Source of the DNA: an uncultured Acetatifactor sp.
Lineage (GTDB): Bacteria; Bacillota; Clostridia; Lachnospirales; Lachnospiraceae
Length of the DNA: 32,751 bases
Direction of reading: 5' to 3'
Assembly (NCBI GenBank): GCA_910578185.1
Contig: CAJTPN010000030.1
Location: forward strand, 1 to 32,751
Positions 1-7,653 of this stretch are shown one piece after another. The notes below the pieces were generated by a model. It saw only the letters and a list, made by a program, of their open reading frames with translations. It was not told where the DNA came from and ran no database searches. A program made the translations under genes and the position numbers. Within the stretch, counting starts at the first letter, position 1. Each line of letters begins with the position of its first letter.

Positions 1-46
1 GGATAAACCGATAAGCCTCTAATCGATTAATGCCGCTGCTTTTTTT
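1..46 (-). other. Programmed -1 frameshift site and first codons of orfB
   Basis: At 40-46 (minus strand) seven A's follow the codon start CT, giving the A-AAA-AAA slippery heptamer typical of IS3-family orfA/orfB fusion. Slipping back one base reads SSGINRLEAYRFI up to the window edge. The EAYRFI stretch resembles the linker into the DDE integrase half (OrfB) of clostridial IS3 elements. Only about 15 codons are visible, so the state of orfB is unknown. Confidence 0.6.
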
Positions 47-290
47 AGGAACAGATTCTCCTTTCGAAGTTCCTCATTTTCTCTTTTTAACTTAAGCATC
101 TCCTTCATGTTATCATACTCTGTTTTTGTATCGGGGCTTGTCCGGCATTCTTCTTTCAACTCATTGCACCAGCGTCGGATGGTTTCTTTAGAAATGCTGT
201 ATTCCGTGGTGATGCTTTTGATCGTTCTTCCCTCCTCCAGACGGAGGCAGACGATCTTTTTTTAAATTCAGGAGTGTAATTCTGTGGCAT
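19..290 (-). pseudogene. IS3-family transposase orfA, frameshifted near its start
   Basis: OrfA of IS3 elements is the DNA-binding half of the transposase. From the ATG at 288-290 the frame reads MPQNYTPEFKK and is lost after codon 11. A run of seven A's (257-263 on the plus strand as T's) is one base short of the expected frame. Downstream of that run the restored frame reads IVCLRLEEGRTIKSIT, then an HTH-like segment ending IRRWCNELK, then a leucine-zipper-like tail rich in Lys and Glu, ending at the stop at 19-21. About 90 codons would be normal for the family. The single-base loss probably abolishes transposase production unless ribosomes or polymerase slip on the A run. A sequencing error in the homopolymer is the main alternative. 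Confidence 0.75.
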
Positions 291-318
291 AATAAGTACC
301 TCTTTTCTTTGTAGTTGG

Positions 319-348
319 ATTATAGCTTATTAGCCACTCCCGTTACAA
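319..348 (-). promoter_or_regulatory. Promoter for IS3 orfA
   Basis: On the minus strand TTGTAA (343-348) is followed after 18 bases by TATAAT (319-324), about 30 bases before the orfA ATG. It lies just inside the proposed element edge. Confidence 0.6.
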
Positions 349-363
349 CTTTACTTTATCACA

Positions 364-732
364 ACAATCACAACAGCCTACCTTGAAAGAGCCGGGGCGT
401 GGGTAACACCGCTTGCCAATGAACGGAGCGAGGAAGTAGGGGAATACCATTTAGACTATGCTTATAATACGGATACCCATGAGATAACGGATTTTAAGGC
501 ATTGCAGGAAGAAAATGCCATAAATGGCATGGAAAAAGCCAATATTCCGATTGAGTATGGCGATGTGATTGTAAGAATCTCCACACCGGACAGCGGGGAA
601 TATGAAACCATTAAAATTGCAGATATGCAGTCAGAAGTGGCAAATGTTTTATATGCCATACCGTTTTTAATAGTGGGAAAATTTGCTTTTTATCTTTTTA
701 TGAATCTATTCTGCAATGCAGGGAAGGGATGA
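364..732 (+). pseudogene. C-terminal remnant of an unidentified accessory-element protein
   Basis: A frame is open from the edge of the IS to the stop at 730-732 with no convincing start. The reading from about 376 is AYLERAGAWVTPLANERSEE, followed by acidic sequence including DYAYNTDTHEITDF and IEYGDVIVRISTP, and it ends in a hydrophobic segment (AIPFLIVGKFAFYLFMNLF). The TTG at 502 has no good ribosome binding site, so the piece is read as the 3' part of a longer gene cut by the IS. The style recalls large cargo proteins of integrative conjugative elements, but I cannot assign a family. The hydrophobic tail could come from a secondary frameshift rather than being a true membrane anchor. Confidence 0.45.
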
Positions 733-739
733 TGAGGCA

Positions 740-898
740 ATGATGAAACCAGTAGTCAGTAAGTCTTTTAATCTGGAGGACATTCGGAAGATCCGAGAGT
801 ATAATTCTCTGCGTCATGTTCAGATGGGGCCGGAAGAAATCATTGAAGATATCCGTAAGGGTGCGGAAATCATGTTGGAGAAAATCCGGCAAAGTTAA
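740..898 (+). CDS. Small hypothetical protein, antitoxin-like
   Basis: This 52-residue protein starts MMKPVVSKSFNLEDIRKIRE and ends in an amphipathic helix (EIIEDIRKGAEIMLEKIRQS). It begins eight bases after the preceding remnant's stop. The purine-rich GGGAAGGG at 721-728 is the likely ribosome binding site, and either of two adjacent ATGs (740 or 743) could be used. A small charged helical protein beside a Fic-type gene is compatible with an antitoxin, but no family is recognised, so this is inference from size and position. The downstream RhuM-Fic gene has lost its own 5' end, so the two were probably not originally adjacent. Extension to an ATG at 716 is possible but would overlap the previous frame. 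Confidence 0.45.
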   Translation: MMKPVVSKSFNLEDIRKIREYNSLRHVQMGPEEIIEDIRKGAEIMLEKIRQS

Positions 899-909
899 AC
901 CTGTTGTAA

Positions 910-1703
910 ATACCAGGCGTGAAGATTTTGATGGGGCAAGTGGTAGTTGCAAATTTTGCGACTACCACTCAGCATGGTGCTATAGTTGGAAAAACGCAAA
1001 CACATATGACGGAATATTATAATCTGGATGTCATAATATCTGTTGGTTATCGTGTAGAATCAAAACGTGGCATTGCTTTTCGAAAATGGGCCAATTCTGT
1101 TCTGAAACAATACATTATTCAGGGATATGCTGTGAATAATAGTCGTATCAACCAATTGGGAGAAGTGATACGGGTTATGAAACGTACTGAAAATGCTTTG
1201 GACAGAAAACAAGTACTAACTGTTATAGAAAAGTATAGTGAAGCTTTAGAACTGCTGGATGCGTATGATCATCAGAATATGAAGCGTCCTAATGGGAATC
1301 AAGCGAATTATATTCTTACATACGAGGAATGTAAGAATATAATAGGAAATATGCGGTTTGGAGATGAATCTGATCTGTTTGGCAAGGAAAAAGATGATTC
1401 TTTTAAAGGAAGTATTGGAAATATTTATCAATCTTTTGGAGGACAGGATATTTATCCGACATTAGAGGAGAAAGCAGCTCACTTGCTGTATTTTATTGCC
1501 AAAAATCATAGTTTTTTGACGGAAATAAACGTATTGCAGCAACCATATTTCTCTATTTCCTGGATAAAAATGATGTTTTATTTATTGATGGGAAGAAATT
1601 AATTGATGATCATACCTTAGTAGCCTTAACAATCATGGTGGCTGAATCCAGGCCGGAGGAAATGGAGATGATGATTACTGTAATTTTTAATTGTTTAAAA
1701 TGA
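910..1703 (+). pseudogene. RhuM-Fic/Doc fusion protein, 5'-truncated and frameshifted
   Basis: Intact relatives carry an N-terminal RhuM domain and a C-terminal Fic/Doc domain that transfers AMP or phosphate to target proteins. The frame here starts inside the RhuM domain. YYNLDVIISVGYRV and RGIAFRKWANSVLKQYI are hallmark strings, and a stop at 907-909 precludes an N-terminal start. The Fic part begins around SFKGSIGNIYQSF. At 1512-1517 a run of six T's shifts the frame exactly within the Fic motif. The first frame reads NHSFLTEINV and ends at 1602. The +2 frame continues as DGNKRIAATIFLYFLDK and runs to the TGA at 1701-1703. One inserted T or C would restore a normal HSFxDGNKR motif. With both ends damaged the gene is almost certainly dead. 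Confidence 0.85.
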
Positions 1704-1746
1704 TTGTTAGGTATGCAGTGGAGAATAGGGTGCTGATGCAAATATA

Positions 1747-1775
1747 TTGATAAAACAAGAAAAATAGCTTATAAT
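1747..1775 (+). promoter_or_regulatory. Near-consensus sigma-A-type promoter
   Basis: TTGATA (1747-1752) and TATAAT (1770-1775) are separated by 17 bases. It lies between the RhuM-Fic pseudogene and the group II intron piece, about 50 bases upstream of the intron's 5' end. It may have served a gene into which the intron inserted. Today its transcript would run through the intron remnant toward the STAND gene. Confidence 0.5.
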
Positions 1776-1825
1776 CACTCAAATTTATGATACGTCTTAT
1801 AGCAAATAATATGAGAATTTTTTGC

Positions 1826-2110
1826 GTGTGCGCCTAGCGGTGCACGTTTCCAACGGATGTAAATCTCGAATCTGCCCGATAGTGGGAAGGCTATAGCTGA
1901 AAGCAAGGGTGTCCACTGTGGGATGGGATCTGAAAGAAGCTGGATGTGGGGAATACACTAACCTACGGGCAAATCTCTGATTTGACAAACAGAAATCATA
2001 TAAGAGATTAAGCATAAGGGTAAGACTACAGGACAAGTTGAAGCTCAATAACTACACGGAATCATGCATGATAAATGTGACAGATGGATGGAGAACTTGA
2101 AAGTCCGAAA
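1826..2110 (+). ncRNA. Group II intron, 5' portion only (truncated)
   Basis: The segment opens with GTGTGCGCC, matching the GUGYG start of group II introns, and immediately forms a 7-bp hairpin (GTGCGCC/GGTGCAC with loop TAGC). It continues with stretches typical of clostridial group II domain I RNA, such as GAAAGCAAGGGTGTCCACTG, a GATCTGAAAGAAGC segment, and the ACGGAATCATG region. No reverse transcriptase/maturase frame follows, and no domain V hairpin is visible before the gene at 2277, so only the 5' third or so remains. The 3' limit is approximate because homology fades between about 2090 and 2130. It cannot self-splice without domains V and VI. Assignment is from recalled sequence style, without a covariance search. 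Confidence 0.65.
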
Positions 2111-2169
2111 CAAAATACTAAAACAATATGTGAATGTGAATATGGTAATATCATTTGAGTGAGCTTCCA

Positions 2170-2198
2170 TTGATATGTTAACTTATATATGGTAAGAT
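2170..2198 (+). promoter_or_regulatory. Likely promoter of the STAND NTPase gene
   Basis: TTGATA (2170-2175) and TAAGAT (2193-2198) are spaced by 17 bases, giving a leader of roughly 70 bases before the ATG at 2277. No operator-like repeat is evident around it. Confidence 0.45.
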
Positions 2199-2276
2199 TT
2201 TGGAAAAGAGAGAATTTGGAAAAACTGTATGGTGCGTAATTAATACTGTAAATCAGATTTATAAAAGGGGACTGGT

Positions 2277-5200
2277 ATGGCATACGAAGCAGGCGGACGG
2301 GCAGATAAATCAGGAAATCGTTTTGAGTATAATTGGACAATCAACAAAATGTTGGATGTCCTGAATGAAAAAATACAGTATCTTACCATAGAAGCAGTCG
2401 GAGACGACGAGCGGGGAGTGGATTTATGGATTGGAAATAAGGATGGGACTCGTGAAGGGCAGCAATGCAAAGGGCGGTGCCGCAATAATGAATATTGGAC
2501 ATATGGGGAGGTGAACGAAAAAGGAATCTGGGATAACTGGAAGGTTCAGCTTGAGAATAGCAAAGCAAATATGGTTTCTCTAGTTTCGCCGCTTGCATTT
2601 AATGTATTGGAAGACATAACCCAGATGGCGAGGAATACAGACGCCGCAAAGCCGAGAGATTTTTACGAATATCAGATAAGGAAGTCAGGAAAAAAGACTG
2701 TAAAGTTTTTTCATCACTACTGTGATGCAATGGGTATAAATCCTGCTGAAGAGAGGGGCATAGCAACTGCGATTGACTATATGTCAAGAACGTTTTATCG
2801 AAACCCTGGCAACTTTGGATTGAGAGAAATTCTTCTACAAAGAATTGAACTATTATTTGTTGGCGATGCAGAAGAGATTTTTTCAAAGCTCCTCAAATTT
2901 GTTCTCCTAGAGGACATTTGGGGAAAGAAGATAGATGCATTGGTGATTACAGATTACTGTAAGGATACGGGTATTGTCTTTCGGGATTTGGCAAGGGATG
3001 AGAGAATATTTCCAGTTATATTGGACTTAAACGAAGAATACCAATCCGTATTCATAGAGTTTCAGGGTGGCTATATTATCCGAAATGAGGCAAAAAGCTG
3101 CTGGCAGTGGATTTTGGATGGGAAGTCAGTGATTATCCATGGACATGCAGGTATGGGAAAAAGTGGGTGTATAGAAAACATTATTCAATTCTGTAAGGAA
3201 TCGGAAACCTTGTATCTGGCTGTCAAGCTGGACAAAAGAATACCACATGAAACTGCAGAAAGATGGGGACAAAGCATGGGATTGCCAGCATCTGTTTCGC
3301 ATTGCTTGAATGCTGTGTCGTGTGATAAAAGGGCAGTCCTTATTTTCGATCAGTTGGATGCTTTGCGATGGACGCAGGCACATTCGAGCGAGTCTCTTGC
3401 CATATGCAGAAAAATAATACGGGAAGTTGAGCAGATGAATCAGGAGCGCAGGCATAAGATCTCAATTGTTATGGTATGCCGCACATACGATTTGGAAAAT
3501 GACAATAACATACAAGGGTTATTTAAAGATTCGGCGAGGCGGGGCTGTATGGTAGAGTGGGCAAGGATCCGGGTGGATAAATTGAGCCAGGGAGAGGTGG
3601 AAAAGGTTGTTGGTTCCGTTTATAAATCCCTATCCCCAAAGACAAGGGATTTGTTGTCAACGGCAAGCAACCTGTATATATGGGAGCACCTGGATGTCAA
3701 CCGGGAAGTTGAAATATGTACAAAACAGCAGCTTGTGCGAGAATGGTGGGGACAGCTAAAGAGCAAGGCTGATAGGAATGGCTTCGATTCAGATAAATTG
3801 GAAAAGATAAAGGACAACTTCATAAAGTACTGTGACAGAAGCGGGAAGATGTATGCAAGCTGTTCCCGGCTGAACATGCCAGAGGATTACAGGAATTTTC
3901 TGCAGTCGAATGGATTTTTTGTACTAATGGGTGATAAGGTGTCATTGGTGCATCAATCCATTTTGGATTGTTTTTTTGCGGAGCATATGTTGGATCAGTT
4001 TTATGATGATGTCAGCCTTTCAGATATTATAGGCGAAAAGGACAGACAGACTCCGGGCAGGCGATATCAGGTACAGATGTTCTTGCAGCTTTTGCTGGAA
4101 GATTCAGAAGAGGATTTTTTAGCTGTCGGGGAAAGACTATTAGAATTAACGGATGTGCGGTACAATGTGAAATATGTGTTTATAGAAATCCTCTCCCAGA
4201 TAACAGAACCGGATAAGAAAGTGTTCAAGTTTGTCCGAAGATTCCTGTGGGATGATAGATGGGGAAAACACTTTAGGAGCATAGTGGTTTTAGGGAAGCA
4301 GGCATATGTAAGAAAACTTCGTGAGTGTGGTGACCTGGATATATGGATGCAGTATGAAGATAAATATAACTATGTAACAGGGCTGTTTCGCAGTATTATT
4401 CCGAACTGCAACGTGGAAGATATAGCATTTTTACAGAAGTATGTATTAGATCCATATAAAGCAGATGAATGGATAAAATGTCTGGTAAGGGATATCCATG
4501 AAGGCAGTGAGGCCTTTTTTGAACTAAAATTAAGCTATTACAGACAATTCCCTCAGTCCTTTAAGCAATATAAGAATATTCTGCTGGGAGAAAAAATAAA
4601 GGATTTGCGTTCAGTTCAATTAGTGGCATTGATGCTGGAACAACACGTGGACGAAGGGTACGATAGCCTTTATCGTTATGATGAAGACTGTGTATCAGAA
4701 GATGCAAATATCTTCAAAACACAATATAAAAATATCCTTGAAATATTGATGCCCTTTATACCGATGGAGGATCAGGGTGTTTTTTCTAGGTGGTCTGCAA
4801 GATATTCCGGCAAACACAGTTTGGAAAGGGTATGTATTCAGATTATAAAAAGTGTGAATAGGCATTTTGCCCAAAATGAGCCTGAGTTATTTCTGTCAAA
4901 GGTTTCGTGCTATATAGGTACAGGGGTTCCTCTGCATAATGAATTGATACTGGATTCCTTTCAGTATCTGCCGGATTTATATGCAGATTATATTTTGGAA
5001 TATATGTGTGGTGATTTTGAAGAGAGAATATTTGAATGTACAAGCGGAAATGGGGATAAACTGCTGCTTGCAAAGGCAGTGCTTGAAAAAAATGCCGTGA
5101 TTTGTTCAGATGAAGCATATTCTGAATTGGAGTTTTGTATCATCCATTATAAGACACCGGATGCAAAAGAACGATTATATCGCAGGATAGAATATAACAA

Positions 5201-6821
5201 AACAAAAAAGAAAGGGGATTTGAGAGCATACTGGAAGTTTTGTGGGGATCTGCAAAATGATTTGCTGGGAATTCTACCATTAGACCGTATGGGAAAAGAG
5301 GTTAAAGAATTAAAAACGGTTTTTGGTAGATCATACGAAAATGATTCAATATATCAATATAATGCAGATTGTAAGGGCGGGGGTGTCAATTCCCCAATTG
5401 CCGGAAAAAAACTGAACTTTAATGACTGGAAAAGAATACTTTTGAATAACGAACTGCCATCAAGGAAATTCGGGGAATTTAAAGAAAAGAACGGGAGGTA
5501 TATAGATAATTCCCTTGAAGCATTTGCATCAGAATTTCAAAAGGCAGTTTCAGACGCCCCGGTTGAATTTTTACAAAATATTCTGAAAATGGAGGAAGAG
5601 ATAAATGCAGTTTTTGTCAGGGCATTGGCCAGAGGGATTGCTTATAGCAATAAACATGATGAAGTTGACAATGGCAGCATAGAAGAACTGTTTTTGAAGT
5701 ACCCTTATGATTATGGGACAGGGGTAGCATTGGAATACTGCGAGATTATAGAAAGGAAACAGGATATTCTTTGGTCTGAATCTACTTTGGACATGCTGTG
5801 CAGCATCATCCATAGGCGTAGAGAGTTTATTCAGGATAAATCAGCAGAGGATGCCGAGGCTTCGAAAGAGACCGTAGAAAAAGCGGAAAGTAAAATGCTA
5901 TATTCTGTTGTAGGGGTTGCTGTTCAGGCAATAGGAGGCATATTGTTCGGAAATAGAAGTGCACTGGAACAATTTAAGGCACCATTTGATGAATTGGTGG
6001 ATGATGTTGATTTTGTATCGAGATATGCATGTGTCTATGCCTTATGGACAGCTTACCATATTGACAGGGACTGGGCGATAGCCAGGATTAGGAGAATGTT
6101 TCTTTCAAACTTTCGGTTGGCAGGTATTTCAGATAGGGGAATCCATTTTGCCCTGTATAACGAAGATAAAGAAATTGTCCAGAATGTGTTAAGGAATGGA
6201 TTCTGTTCTGATGATGGTGTCCTAAAAGAAAGATGTGGTGAATCCATTGCTGAAATGTATCTCATTTATGATGATTTTGATGATATATTTGATTCCTTTC
6301 CATTATTGGATGAACAACAGAAAAAAGCCATGGTCGGAATGCTTATAGTATATCTTGGAATTGATAAATATCATGAAAAAGCGAAAAAAGAATTAAGCCA
6401 TATTCTTGAATATAATGACGAGAAACTAATCGGTTCATGGTCTGGTTTATTCTATAAAAACAGGATATGCCTATCGCAGGACAGAGATTTTCTACTGCAG
6501 CTAATGACATCAGAACTGGGGGCTAAGATGATGTTTGCATTTGAAAAATACATAAGTAAGCATGGCAGTTTATTGGATTATTCAGACATAATCCTTAAAA
6601 TGGCGTACTATATTTTAGAAGATGCAGATATAACCAGGCAGGACAGGTGGCTGATTGAAAGAGATTTGATAAAATTAGTCTGGGGGCTTTATGATGAAGC
6701 TAATTCTGAAGAGGATAAGGATGAAGATATTTCCTCAAGGTGTTTGGATATTTGGGATTTGATGTTTGAGAAGCAGATTGGAGAGACACAGGAATTGACT
6801 AGAAAGATGATGGAATTATAA
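2277..6821 (+). CDS. Avs-like STAND NTPase with N-terminal PD-(D/E)xK-type nuclease segment
   Basis: This 1,514-residue soluble protein has three parts. Residues 1-70 fit a restriction-type nuclease core: E17 in RFEY, D49 in RGVDLWI and Q63-C64-K65 in EGQQCKGR, the E...D...QxK pattern of the Mrr and Cap4-like nucleases. Residues about 255-600 are a STAND ATPase, with Walker A GHAGMGKS (289-296), Walker B AVLIFDQLDAL (D358, D361) and a VCRTYDLEND sensor segment (400-409). The last 900 residues are helical, charged and free of membrane segments, consistent with TPR/HEAT-like sensor repeats. Antiviral STAND (Avs) proteins use this order: they bind a phage protein through the C-terminus, oligomerise and switch on the effector. 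An AGGGGA ribosome binding site precedes the ATG. The gene stands alone between mobile debris. Membership of a particular Avs type cannot be decided by eye. Confidence 0.8.
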   Translation: MAYEAGGRADKSGNRFEYNWTINKMLDVLNEKIQYLTIEAVGDDERGVDLWIGNKDGTREGQQCKGRCRNNEYWTYGEVNEKGIWDNWKVQLENSKANMVSLVSPLAFNVLEDITQMARNTDAAKPRDFYEYQIRKSGKKTVKFFHHYCDAMGINPAEERGIATAIDYMSRTFYRNPGNFGLREILLQRIELLFVGDAEEIFSKLLKFVLLEDIWGKKIDALVITDYCKDTGIVFRDLARDERIFPVILDLNEEYQSVFIEFQGGYIIRNEAKSCWQWILDGKSVIIHGHAGMGKSGCIENIIQFCKESETLYLAVKLDKRIPHETAERWGQSMGLPASVSHCLNAVSCDKRAVLIFDQLDALRWTQAHSSESLAICRKIIREVEQMNQERRHKISIVMVCRTYDLENDNNIQGLFKDSARRGCMVEWARIRVDKLSQGEVEKVVGSVYKSLSPKTRDLLSTASNLYIWEHLDVNREVEICTKQQLVREWWGQLKSKADRNGFDSDKLEKIKDNFIKYCDRSGKMYASCSRLNMPEDYRNFLQSNGFFVLMGDKVSLVHQSILDCFFAEHMLDQFYDDVSLSDIIGEKDRQTPGRRYQVQMFLQLLLEDSEEDFLAVGERLLELTDVRYNVKYVFIEILSQITEPDKKVFKFVRRFLWDDRWGKHFRSIVVLGKQAYVRKLRECGDLDIWMQYEDKYNYVTGLFRSIIPNCNVEDIAFLQKYVLDPYKADEWIKCLVRDIHEGSEAFFELKLSYYRQFPQSFKQYKNILLGEKIKDLRSVQLVALMLEQHVDEGYDSLYRYDEDCVSEDANIFKTQYKNILEILMPFIPMEDQGVFSRWSARYSGKHSLERVCIQIIKSVNRHFAQNEPELFLSKVSCYIGTGVPLHNELILDSFQYLPDLYADYILEYMCGDFEERIFECTSGNGDKLLLAKAVLEKNAVICSDEAYSELEFCIIHYKTPDAKERLYRRIEYNKTKKKGDLRAYWKFCGDLQNDLLGILPLDRMGKEVKELKTVFGRSYENDSIYQYNADCKGGGVNSPIAGKKLNFNDWKRILLNNELPSRKFGEFKEKNGRYIDNSLEAFASEFQKAVSDAPVEFLQNILKMEEEINAVFVRALARGIAYSNKHDEVDNGSIEELFLKYPYDYGTGVALEYCEIIERKQDILWSESTLDMLCSIIHRRREFIQDKSAEDAEASKETVEKAESKMLYSVVGVAVQAIGGILFGNRSALEQFKAPFDELVDDVDFVSRYACVYALWTAYHIDRDWAIARIRRMFLSNFRLAGISDRGIHFALYNEDKEIVQNVLRNGFCSDDGVLKERCGESIAEMYLIYDDFDDIFDSFPLLDEQQKKAMVGMLIVYLGIDKYHEKAKKELSHILEYNDEKLIGSWSGLFYKNRICLSQDRDFLLQLMTSELGAKMMFAFEKYISKHGSLLDYSDIILKMAYYILEDADITRQDRWLIERDLIKLVWGLYDEANSEEDKDEDISSRCLDIWDLMFEKQIGETQELTRKMMEL

Positions 6822-6938
6822 ATGAGGTAAAATTTAGAATCATATGGAAGCAGCTAGGGTATGGGAGGATTTTTAGCTGTCTTTCGATATGATTAGAGCC
6901 TTTTGATCTGCAGATTGGGAATGGATAGGATGAAGGTA

Positions 6939-6978
6939 ATCGGAGAGCAGGAACTACAAAGTCTTCTCTCCGATTTTT
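6939..6978 (+). terminator. Probable intrinsic terminator after the STAND gene
   Basis: ATCGGAGAG (6939-6947) and CTCTCCGAT (6966-6974) form a perfect 9-bp stem with an 18-base loop, and five T's end at 6978. It lies about 120 bases after the stop at 6821. The long loop makes it weaker than a canonical terminator. Confidence 0.5.
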
Positions 6979-6990
6979 CATCTCCATTAA

Positions 6991-7182
6991 ACGAAAAGTT
7001 GGAAGATTCAAACTGAGGTACAGTGGGCATTTCAGGGAATCCAGACACCTATGGGTGTTGCCTCTTACGATAATATCAGATTAGAGGAGATTAAAAAGCA
7101 ACTGCCTACAGAGAAAGAGATCCAAAGGCGTATTGAATTAGCAGAAGAATTTAATTTGAATAGAAAGAAGCCGAATAGATGA
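6991..7182 (+). pseudogene. C-terminal fragment, possibly of a DUF1016/YhcG-like nuclease
   Basis: A frame without a start runs from 6991 to the TGA at 7180. It reads VQWAFQGIQTPMGVASYDN, then IRLEEIKKQLPTEKEIQRRI and a basic end. The TPMGVASY and QLPTE strings recall the extreme C-terminus of DUF1016-type PD-(D/E)xK proteins, which accompany restriction systems. The upstream portion is absent. The family call is from memory and uncertain, but the codon pattern and sharp loss of homology support a gene tail. Confidence 0.4.
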
Positions 7183-7471
7183 TATTGGATAGAATAGTAT
7201 GCGACAGATGGGATGAAAACTTCGCTTGTTTCTTTTGTATATAGAAGAAACAGCATTTTACCAACTTTCAAAACGGATTTACCAATTTTTAAAACCATTG
7301 GATTTAGGAAAGAAAATAAGAGGCAAAAATTCTTTACCATCTCGAAAACTGGTAAACTCAAAACAGAACCTCTCTCAATTCCGCATAAATCCAGCATTTC
7401 ATTAAAAAGTTCGCAAAACAGATGAATGCCTAGAAGTTTGTCGAAAACAGGCGAATAGATATGAGAATGAT
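7183..7471 (+). other. Intergenic stretch with no supported gene
   Basis: Between the gene tail ending at 7182 and the hairpin at 7472 I see no convincing coding sequence. Short frames exist on both strands (a plus-strand one at 7213-7425, a minus-strand one through 7065-7529), but neither has a good start and their composition is unremarkable. A degenerate 21-base repeat at 7257-7353 is listed separately. Confidence 0.5.
7257..7353 (+). repeat. Degenerate 21-base direct repeats
   Basis: Two adjacent 21-base units (7257-7277 and 7278-7298) both begin TTTACCAA and share about 16 of 21 positions. A weaker third copy begins TTTACCATCTCGAAAAC at 7333. Their function is unknown and they are too few and too diverged for a CRISPR array. 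Confidence 0.35.
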
Positions 7472-7515
7472 AACCCTTGTAAGTGGTGTGTGAATGCCAT
7501 TTGCAAGGGTTTTTG
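7472..7515 (+). terminator. 15-bp hairpin followed by T run, copy 1 of a dispersed repeat
   Basis: AACCCTTGTAAGTGG (7472-7486) pairs with CCATTTGCAAGGGTT (7497-7511), including two G-T wobbles, around a 10-base loop, and T's follow to 7514. It behaves as an intrinsic terminator on the plus strand. A second version with paired substitutions occurs at 9162-9201, and similarity continues weakly into the downstream promoter region (AAAGTT, then GGAT and GATAT/GAATAT). Confidence 0.6.
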
Positions 7516-7528
7516 GTATATGTCATCA

Positions 7529-7558
7529 TTCAAAGTTAGAACGGATTACTTATATGAT
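7529..7558 (+). promoter_or_regulatory. Likely promoter of the 223-residue gene
   Basis: TTCAAA (7529-7534) and TATGAT (7553-7558) are 18 bases apart and directly follow the hairpin at 7472. A leader of about 90 bases would precede the ATG at 7654. Confidence 0.4.
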
Positions 7559-7653
7559 ATCTCTATATTTTAAGAATATTATTTGGAGTTAGTAAATATA
7601 ATTTTATAGATCATGAAATATGTAATTCAAGAAACAGAAAGGGATATTATATA

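Larger units (their letters stand above)
1..361 (-). mobile_element. IS3-family insertion sequence, end containing orfA
   Basis: This is the orfA end of an IS3-family element read on the minus strand. It continues off the left edge, where the integrase-type orfB would lie. The recognisable parts are a small helix-turn-helix orfA, an A-rich slippery run near the orfA end, and a promoter close to the element's edge. The edge is placed at about 361 because the minus-strand sequence starts TGATAAAGTAAAG there, and an open frame of another protein begins just outside it. The opposite inverted repeat is outside the window, so the exact edge and any target duplication cannot be confirmed. Confidence 0.75.

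Noticed and set aside
359..376. Tandem nine-base repeat TCACAACAA/TCACAACAG at the IS edge, as a target-site duplication
   Set aside because: A target duplication would flank both ends of the element; the other end is outside the window, so adjacent copies at one end do not show it.
1598..1703. A separate small gene after the first RhuM-Fic stop
   Set aside because: The sequence is the natural continuation of the Fic domain in the shifted frame (DGNKRIAAT to the end), so it is part of the same broken gene.
7257..7353. CRISPR array
   Set aside because: The units are adjacent without spacers, diverged and only two or three in number; no cas-like gene is present.
7065..7529. Minus-strand frame of 154 codons in the gap before the 223-residue gene
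   Set aside because: It crosses the gene tail at 6991-7182 and a terminator hairpin, and has no ribosome binding site. I had a vague impression of similar short hypothetical proteins elsewhere but could not support it.
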